From NCBI GenBank assembly GCA_934526125.1, contig CAKSZU010000035.1, positions 1-19,149 on the forward strand: a stretch of DNA of 19,149 nt, in the 5' to 3' direction. Shown one piece after another: positions 14,471-19,149 of this stretch (the first letter of the stretch is position 1; each line of letters begins with the position of its first letter). This DNA is from an uncultured Faecalibacterium sp. Its GTDB lineage: Bacteria; Bacillota; Clostridia; Oscillospirales; Ruminococcaceae. The notes under the pieces were generated by a model. The model worked only from the letters and a program-made list of their open reading frames with translations. It searched no databases and had not been told where the DNA came from. Position numbers and translations under genes: made by a program.

Positions 14471-15874
14471 TTAGACAGGGTGAGACTGGTTGGTGTAATC
14501 AGCGTGGTCAGCATCCACGCCCTGCTTCTTGGCATTGCGCTTCTCAAAGAACTTGGGTGCGACCTGCGGGAACATTGCGTAGGTCAGGACATCCTCTTCC
14601 TGGGTTGCCCACTTGGCAGCCTCAGCCTTCAGCTTGTCCATCTCGGGAGCCAAGGTGTCGGCAAAGCGGCAGGTGATGGGCTGCTCATCGCCCAGGATCT
14701 TTTTGGTGAACTCGGGGCTGATGAGAGCGGGAGTCTTGCCGTAGTCGCCGTGGACCAGGCCCTTGAACTCCTTGGTGACCATCTTGTAACGCTCGCCCAG
14801 GATGACGTTGAACACAGCCTGGGTGCCGACGATCTGGCTGGTGGGGGTGACCAGCGGAGGATAGCCTGCGTCCTCACGAACGCGGGGGATCTCAGCCAGC
14901 ACTTCGTCCAGCTTGTCTTCCTTGCCGGCATCCTTCAGCTGCTTGAGCATGTTGGAGAACATGCCGCCGGGCACCTGATACAGCAGGGTATTGGCATCGA
15001 CACCCAGAGACTTCGGGCTGATCTGACCGTTGGCGATGTACTTCTCGCGCAGCTTTGCGAAGTATGCGCGGACGACATTCAGCTGCTTCAGATCCAGACC
15101 GGTGTCATAGTCGGTGCCCTGCAGGGCTGCGACCAGGCTCTCGGTAGCCATGTGGCTGGTACCGCCGCTCAGGGGGCTCATGGCGGTATCCACGATGTCG
15201 GCACCTGCCTCGATGCCCTTCAGCAGGGACATGGAAGCCAGACCGGCGGTGTAGTGGCTGTGGATGTCCACAGGGATGGACAGGGTCTTCTTCAGCTCGC
15301 TGACCAGATCATAGCAGGTGTAGGGAGTCAGCAGACCGGCCATATCCTTGATGCAGATGGAGTTTGCGCCCATCTCTTCCAGAGTCTTTGCGTACTTGAC
15401 GTAGTACTCGTTGTTGTGGACGGGGCTCAGGGTATAGCTGATGCAGCCCTGAACGTGTGCGCCTTCCTTGTTGGCTGCCTTGATGGCAGTCTGCAGGTTG
15501 CGGGGATCGTTCAGTGCATCAAAGATGCGGATGACGTCGATGCCGTTGGCAACAGACTTCTGAACAAAGTACTCGACGGCGTCATCGGCGTAGGGGCGGT
15601 AGCCCAGCATGTTCTGGCCGCGGAACAGCATCTGCAGCTTCTGGTGGGGCAGCTCCTTGCGCAGGATGCGCAGACGGTCCCAGGGATCCTCGTCGAGGAA
15701 GCGGATGCAGCTGTCAAACGTTGCACCGCCCCAGCACTCGACAGAGAAATAAGGGATCTTATCCATTTCAGGCAGGATGGGACGCATCTCATCCATCGTC
15801 ATACGGGTGGCCAGCAGAGACTGGTGGGCATCACGCAGGACGACTTCCGTAATCTTGATCGGCTTTTTGGCCAT
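14471..15874 (-). CDS. oadA: Oxaloacetate decarboxylase alpha / transcarboxylase 5S-type subunit (pyruvate-oxaloacetate carboxyltransferase)
   Basis: This 467-residue protein has the HMGL-like TIM-barrel carboxyltransferase domain plus the conserved carboxylase domain of pyruvate carboxylase, OadA and transcarboxylase 5S. Visible motifs are EVVLRDAHQSLLATRM (10-25), CWGGATFDSCIRFLDEDPWDRL (47-68), catalytic-lysine segment IKDMAGLLTP (Lys176) and metal-ligand histidines in DIHSHYTAG (His205, His207). It moves CO2 between oxaloacetate/pyruvate and carboxybiotin. It has no biotinyl domain; the carrier is the separate gene just upstream. I chose the ATG at 15874 because GAGGTG lies 7-8 nt before it; the GTG at 15883 would touch the ribosome binding site. 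No membrane beta subunit (OadB/GcdB) is adjacent, which favours a soluble transcarboxylase-like role over a sodium pump. Confidence 0.93.
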   Translation of the reverse strand: MAKKPIKITEVVLRDAHQSLLATRMTMDEMRPILPEMDKIPYFSVECWGGATFDSCIRFLDEDPWDRLRILRKELPHQKLQMLFRGQNMLGYRPYADDAVEYFVQKSVANGIDVIRIFDALNDPRNLQTAIKAANKEGAHVQGCISYTLSPVHNNEYYVKYAKTLEEMGANSICIKDMAGLLTPYTCYDLVSELKKTLSIPVDIHSHYTAGLASMSLLKGIEAGADIVDTAMSPLSGGTSHMATESLVAALQGTDYDTGLDLKQLNVVRAYFAKLREKYIANGQISPKSLGVDANTLLYQVPGGMFSNMLKQLKDAGKEDKLDEVLAEIPRVREDAGYPPLVTPTSQIVGTQAVFNVILGERYKMVTKEFKGLVHGDYGKTPALISPEFTKKILGDEQPITCRFADTLAPEMDKLKAEAAKWATQEEDVLTYAMFPQVAPKFFEKRNAKKQGVDADHADYTNQSHPV

Positions 15875-15897
15875 GGTTGTCACCTCTTCTTCAGTTC

Positions 15898-16275
15898 TCA
15901 GTTCATGGAAACCAGAACGTCACCGGAGTTGACGGTGTCGCCCTTGTTGACGTTGATGGAAGCCACAGTGCCATCCTGAGGAGCAACGATCTCGTTCTCC
16001 ATCTTCATGGCCTCGAGGATGACCAGAACGTCACCAGCCTTGACAGATGCACCGGCCTTGACCTTGACATCCAGGATGTTGCCGGGCATGGGAGCCTTGA
16101 CGGCAACGGCACCGGCAGCACCGGCGGGAGCAGCAGCCTTGGGAGCGGCAGCAGGAGCAGCCGGAGCCTTGGGAGCAGCGGGAGCGGCAGCTGCAACGGG
16201 AGCAGCACCGGCGGCGGTCTCTTCGACGGAGACGCTGTAGGCAACGCCATTGACGGTAATATTATAGTACTTCAT
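15898..16275 (-). CDS. Biotin carboxyl carrier protein (1.3S / GcdC type)
   Basis: This 125-residue protein has a short N-terminal segment (1-20), a flexible Ala/Pro-rich linker (about 21-58) and a biotinyl domain (about 59-125). The biotinylation motif EAMKMEN (88-94) has target Lys91, about 35 residues from the C-terminus as usual. Carboxybiotin on Lys91 would shuttle between the two neighbouring carboxyltransferases. The linker and length match the transcarboxylase 1.3S subunit and the biotin subunits of decarboxylase complexes better than acetyl-CoA carboxylase AccB. AGGAGG lies 8 nt before the ATG. The gene sits 63 bp after the acyl-CoA carboxyltransferase-like gene and 23 bp before oadA. 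Confidence 0.94.
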   Translation of the reverse strand: MKYYNITVNGVAYSVSVEETAAGAAPVAAAAPAAPKAPAAPAAAPKAAAPAGAAGAVAVKAPMPGNILDVKVKAGASVKAGDVLVILEAMKMENEIVAPQDGTVASINVNKGDTVNSGDVLVSMN

Positions 16276-16338
16276 GGAAGGATCCTCCTGAACAAAATCG
16301 ATTCGTTTTATCCTATGTACGTTTACGTTCCGAGCGGC

Positions 16339-17658
16339 TTACAGAGCCATGTTGCCGTGCTTCTTGGGCAGGCGGGCAGCACGCTTGGTGCTCAGCAGCT
16401 CAAAGGCAGCCACAACGCTTGCACGGGCGTTGACGGCGTCGCAGGTCATATCAGCGGCACCGCAGGCCACGGCGTTGGCAGCGCTGCACACCTCAGCGGT
16501 GTACTGGGCAGCCTTGGCGTTGGTTGCAGCAATGATGTTGTCGGAAGCGTCGATCTCTGCCTTGTACAGGACGGAGACAGCGGCGTTGGGCTCCAGAGCG
16601 CTGACGGTGCAGCCGTTGACAGCGATCTTCAGGTCTGCATTGGCCAGAGCGGTGTACACGGGGCCCACAGCCTTGCCGGCCAGCAGAGCGACCTTTGCGG
16701 TGGTGGCGTCTGCATAGGTGGCAGCCAGACGGGCAGCCTCGCGAATGCCGCCTGCGATGTCATCGGTAGCGCTGGGGACGAAGCCCTCGGTATCCACGAT
16801 GGTCAGCACGGGGACGCTGAAAGCGTCGCACAGGCGGACAAAGCGGGAAGCCTTGGCCACGCAGTTGTGGCACAGCTGCTTGCCGGTGGCCACAACGCCC
16901 ACGGCGTTGCCGCCGATGGTAGCGAATGCGGTGTAGACGCTCTTGCCGAAGCCTGCGTACAGCTCCACAGCGCTGTCCTTGTCGATCAGGGCAGCAGCAG
17001 CCTTCTCGGGGGCAGCACCGGTTGCCAGAACAGCGGTGGGCTGCTCGAACTCGAAGATGGCGGGGCCGGTCAGGTTGTTGGCGGGCAGCAGACCCACGAT
17101 GTGGGCAGCCTTCTCGGCAGCTTCCTCAGCGGAAGCAGCCACGATGGCAGCCACACCGGCCTTGGCAGCAGCCTCAGCGGTGCCTGCGCCGGGGACCTTG
17201 TCGCCCTTGGCAGCGGAAGTGAAGGGAGCGGTGAAGAACAGCTCCGCATCCTCAGCCATGATGCAGACATCTGCATTGGCAGCGCTCAGGGCGCTGGTGC
17301 CGCCGCACACGCCGGTGACGACAGCCACCTGGGGCACGACACCGGAAACCTTGGCGATGGCAGCGTTCAGCTTTGCGCTGGCAGTCAGAACGTCCAGACC
17401 CTCGGCCAGCTTTGCGCCGACAGAGTTGTAGAACGTGACCACCGGGCAGCCCGTCTGGGCAGCCATCTCGAGGACCTTGATGTTCTTCTCGACATCCTTC
17501 ACAGTGACAGCCTCGCCATTCTGGTAAACGGCGTAGGCCTGCTGACCGGCCGCATAGCCGCAGGCAGCGCTCACCGCGCCGTCCGCAAACAGTGCGGTAT
17601 ATTCCCCGTCATCGAAAAACTTGGCGAGGATTTCTCCTTTGTTACTCTTTGAAGCCAT
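16339..17658 (-). CDS. Divergent acyl-CoA carboxyltransferase subunit (MmdA / 12S / PccB-like)
   Basis: This 439-residue protein has the two crotonase-fold halves of the carboxyltransferase family. N-terminal half: GVVPQVAVVTGVCGGTSALS (106-125). C-terminal half: KASRFVRLCDAFSVPVLTIV (269-288) then DTEGF, and the closing signature PKKHGNMAL. It is shorter than the usual 510 or so residues and unusually Ala-rich. The N-half oxyanion-hole motif, normally GPCAGGAxY, is GVCGGTSAL. The C-half KAYGGAY motif is KAVGPVYTAL (329-338), losing the Gly-Gly pair. Substrate (propionyl-CoA, acetyl-CoA or another) cannot be assigned. AGGAGG lies 7-8 nt before the ATG at 17658. It is the first gene of the operon, with a strong promoter and a palindromic control site ahead. 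Confidence 0.85.
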   Translation of the reverse strand: MASKSNKGEILAKFFDDGEYTALFADGAVSAACGYAAGQQAYAVYQNGEAVTVKDVEKNIKVLEMAAQTGCPVVTFYNSVGAKLAEGLDVLTASAKLNAAIAKVSGVVPQVAVVTGVCGGTSALSAANADVCIMAEDAELFFTAPFTSAAKGDKVPGAGTAEAAAKAGVAAIVAASAEEAAEKAAHIVGLLPANNLTGPAIFEFEQPTAVLATGAAPEKAAAALIDKDSAVELYAGFGKSVYTAFATIGGNAVGVVATGKQLCHNCVAKASRFVRLCDAFSVPVLTIVDTEGFVPSATDDIAGGIREAARLAATYADATTAKVALLAGKAVGPVYTALANADLKIAVNGCTVSALEPNAAVSVLYKAEIDASDNIIAATNAKAAQYTAEVCSAANAVACGAADMTCDAVNARASVVAAFELLSTKRAARLPKKHGNMAL

Positions 17659-17688
17659 GGTAAGACCTCCTGCTTGTCTATTTTGAGC

Positions 17689-17714
17689 TTTAATTTTGAG
17701 CTTTCAAAATTAAA
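17689..17714 (-). promoter_or_regulatory. 26-bp palindrome over the start of the carboxyltransferase operon
   Basis: Arms TTTAATTTTGA (17689-17699) and TCAAAATTAAA (17704-17714) are perfect complements around a 4-bp centre, covering roughly +1 to +25 of the predicted transcript. An extra direct copy of TTTTGAGCTTT lies at 17681-17691 beside the one at 17694-17704, giving three TTTTGA half-sites. It looks like a repressor operator. The TTTGA/TCAAA arms recall MarR-type FabT sites of fatty-acid control, but the spacing differs by one base. Confidence 0.7.
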
Positions 17715-17717
17715 ACT

Positions 17718-17746
17718 ATTATACATGATATTACCGGATTTCTCAA
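17718..17746 (-). promoter_or_regulatory. Strong sigma-A promoter of the carboxyltransferase operon
   Basis: On the reverse strand TTGAGA (17741-17746), a 17-bp spacer and a perfect TATAAT (17718-17723) put the start near 17711, about 53 nt before the ATG. The surrounding 60 bp are AT-rich, unlike the rest of the window. Confidence 0.9.
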
Positions 17747-17840
17747 GAGCCGACTCTCCCATTTCGCGGAAATTTTTCACAAACTTTTCCATTTCCGGCA
17801 TTCCGGGGCCGGTTCGCAGCCTCTGCGGGCGCTTTTCCGG

Positions 17841-18674
17841 TCACTTTCTGCGGCGGGCAGCGCCGTTGTCCCGGCCCACGGGGCCCTTCGGCCGGCGGGC
17901 AGCGGCTTTGGACTTCAAGGCAGCGCTGCGGGTCTGGGCGCGGCCTTTGGCGGCAGCGGCCCGCAGACCGTTGACCTCTGCCTTGGTCAGCTCGCGGTAG
18001 GTGCCGGGCTTCAGCATGCCCAGCTTGACCACGCCCTCGGCGTTCCGCTTCAGGCGGACCACTTCCAGCCCGACGGCTTCGCACATCCGGCGGATCTCGC
18101 GGTTCTTGCCCTCTTTCAGGGTCATCTCCATGACGGTGCGGCCCGGCTCGTCGGTGACCACGTTGATGGTGCAGGGCAGGGTCTTGGTACCGTCGTCCAG
18201 CACCACGCCGGAACTCATCTTCAGGATCTGCTGCTCATCGGCCCGGGGCTGCACGGTGACCCGGTACAGCTTGGAGATGCCGCCGGAGGGGTGGGTGACG
18301 GCCTGCGCAAAGGCACCGTCGTTGGTCATCAGCAGCAGGCCCTCGCTGTCCTTGTCCAGACGGCCCACCGGGTACAGCCGGGCGGGGATATCGCTGACCA
18401 GATCCATGACCGTCTTGCGGCCCAGCTCGTCGCTGGCGGTGGTCACATAGCCGCGGGGCTTGTACAGGGCCAGATAGTACAGCTGCTGGTTCTTCTGGAT
18501 ATAGATGCGCTCGTCATCCACATGCAGCACATCCCGGTTGGGGTCCATCTTGTCGCCCACCTTGGCCGGATGGCCGTTGACCTTGACGCGGCCCTCGGCA
18601 ATGATCTGCTCGGCGGCCCGGCGGGAACACAGCCCCTGCTCGCTCATGATCTTCTGAATACGTTCTTCTGCCAT
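17841..18674 (-). CDS. rluB: rRNA pseudouridine synthase, RsuA/RluB family
   Basis: This 277-residue enzyme isomerises a uridine in rRNA, most likely in 23S helix 89 as for RluB. The N-terminal S4 RNA-binding domain (about 2-50) includes QGLCSRRAAEQIIAEGRVKVNG. The catalytic segment is PVGRLDKDSEGLLLMTNDG, with the catalytic Asp in GRLDKDSEG. The family motif LKEGKNREIRRMCEAVG follows. The last 45 or so residues are a Lys/Arg/Ala-rich basic tail, probably RNA-binding. RluB and RluE/RsuA relatives are hard to separate by eye; the Firmicute neighbour ytfJ favours RluB. AAGGAG lies 8 nt before the ATG. Confidence 0.92.
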   Translation of the reverse strand: MAEERIQKIMSEQGLCSRRAAEQIIAEGRVKVNGHPAKVGDKMDPNRDVLHVDDERIYIQKNQQLYYLALYKPRGYVTTASDELGRKTVMDLVSDIPARLYPVGRLDKDSEGLLLMTNDGAFAQAVTHPSGGISKLYRVTVQPRADEQQILKMSSGVVLDDGTKTLPCTINVVTDEPGRTVMEMTLKEGKNREIRRMCEAVGLEVVRLKRNAEGVVKLGMLKPGTYRELTKAEVNGLRAAAAKGRAQTRSAALKSKAAARRPKGPVGRDNGAARRRK

Positions 18675-18706
18675 AATAGTATCTCCTTGCGCGCCTCCCG
18701 GCGCTC

Positions 18707-18733
18707 AAAAGCGCACTCCGGACAGGAGTGCGC
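18707..18733 (-). terminator. Hairpin between ytfJ and rluB, weak intrinsic terminator
   Basis: On the reverse strand a perfect 9-bp stem (18711-18719 with 18725-18733) with a 5-nt loop is followed by only four T (18707-18710). A second 8-bp GC-rich hairpin (18743-18750 with 18755-18762) lies just upstream. Together they may attenuate transcription from ytfJ into rluB rather than fully stop it. Confidence 0.55.
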
Positions 18734-18774
18734 AGGTTTTACCGGTGCGCAGGTGCGCACCGATCCGACTTGGT

Positions 18775-19149
18775 TCATTCTGCGGGCTTTTCCGCAGGGG
18801 CTGCCGCAGGCGCAGCAGGCTCTTCCTTCTTCAGCAGGGCGCTGACCTTCTCCACCAGCTCGGGGATCATGGTCAGGGCGCGGTCCACGGTATTGCTGCC
18901 GTCCGACAGCTGGATGGTGCGGACACAGCCGTCCTTCACCACCAGGAATGCCACCGGCTGGATGTTGACTCCGGCACCGGAGCCGCCGCCGAACAGGTCC
19001 TTGTTGGCGGCGTTCTTGCCGTCGAAGTCCGTGCCTGCCGAGGCGAAGCCGAAGCTCACCTTGGACACCGGCAGGATGGTGGTGCCGTCCTCGGTGGTGA
19101 TGGGCTTGCCCACGATGGTGTTGGAATCCACCATCTGACGGACCTTGTC
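18775..19149 (-). CDS. ytfJ: GerW/YtfJ-family protein, 3' part (5' end outside window)
   Basis: The frame is open to the window edge, giving the last 124 residues of a protein of usually 130-160. The conserved family core is clear: VDSNTIVGKPI, ILPVSKVSFGFASAGTDF, then FGGGSGAGVNIQPVAFLVV and the short helix ending in LLKKEE. The C-terminal tail is Ala/Pro/Glu-rich. In B. subtilis YtfJ (GerW) is a forespore-made protein needed for normal germination with some nutrients. Homologues also occur in many bacteria not known to sporulate, where the role is unknown. An ATG exists at 19134, but the conserved family start lies further upstream, so I treat the gene as truncated by the window. Confidence 0.92.
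   Translation of the reverse strand, partial: DKVRQMVDSNTIVGKPITTEDGTTILPVSKVSFGFASAGTDFDGKNAANKDLFGGGSGAGVNIQPVAFLVVKDGCVRTIQLSDGSNTVDRALTMIPELVEKVSALLKKEEPAAPAAAPAEKPAE

Noticed and set aside
16078..16218. Low-complexity repeat in the biotin carrier gene
   Set aside because: The repetitive GC-rich DNA simply encodes the usual Ala/Pro linker of biotin carrier proteins.
17571..17801. 76-codon reverse frame across the carboxyltransferase promoter with a protein-like N-terminus
   Set aside because: It runs through the TTGAGA/TATAAT promoter and the palindrome and overlaps the start of the carboxyltransferase gene in another frame; no ribosome binding site fits.
17759..17840. Terminator for rluB
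   Set aside because: Two short GC-rich hairpins (CGCAG/CTGCG and CCGG/CCGG) are present but no T run follows, so I could not call an intrinsic terminator.

Overview
The window looks like a chromosomal segment of a GC-rich, butyrate-producer-type Clostridia bacterium. It is most reminiscent of the Faecalibacterium / Subdoligranulum / Gemmiger group of Oscillospiraceae. That placement rests on the classic Firmicute gene order, Gram-positive families (PrkC with PASTA repeats, RemA, GerW/YtfJ, RsgA), strong AGGAGG ribosome binding sites and GC-rich codon use. The genus is an inference.

Layout. (1) 1-415: 3' end of a forward glutamate dehydrogenase gene and its terminator. (2) 414-12729, reverse strand: one uninterrupted run of 13 genes, yicC-remA-gmk-priA-def-fmt-rsmB-rlmN-prpC-prkC-rsgA-thiN, ending in a 26-codon gene that I read as spoVM. 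The genes overlap or sit at most 74 bp apart, and a good promoter lies ahead of yicC. This is the Bacillus subtilis yloC-to-spoVM order with rpoZ, coaBC and rpe missing from their usual places. (3) 12891-14387, forward: a TetR-family regulator and an uncharacterised seven-helix membrane protein, each preceded by a nearly identical 21-bp operator-like element. (4) 14411-17746, reverse: a three-gene biotin-dependent carboxyltransferase operon (acyl-CoA carboxyltransferase-like, biotin carrier, oxaloacetate decarboxylase alpha/5S-like) with a near-consensus promoter, a 26-bp palindrome at the predicted transcription start and a strong terminator. (5) 17841-19149, reverse: an RsuA/RluB-type pseudouridine synthase and the 3' part of a gerW/ytfJ gene cut by the window edge.

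How the genes work together. The large run couples nucleotide supply (gmk), replication restart (priA), initiator-tRNA formylation and deformylation (fmt, def), rRNA modification (rsmB, rlmN), 30S maturation (rsgA), Ser/Thr phospho-signalling (prkC/prpC) and thiamine cofactor activation (thiN). The carboxyltransferase trio has the subunit set of a soluble transcarboxylase (12S, 1.3S and 5S types). No membrane decarboxylase beta subunit is encoded next to it.

Most notable points: the 26-aa SpoVM-like gene tucked into the gdhA terminator; the transcarboxylase-like operon with a divergent 12S-type subunit and a palindromic control site; and the twin operators linking the TetR regulator to an unknown membrane protein. 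No CRISPR array, insertion sequence, phage gene, tRNA or rRNA was seen. No gene-free stretch exceeds 300 bp.
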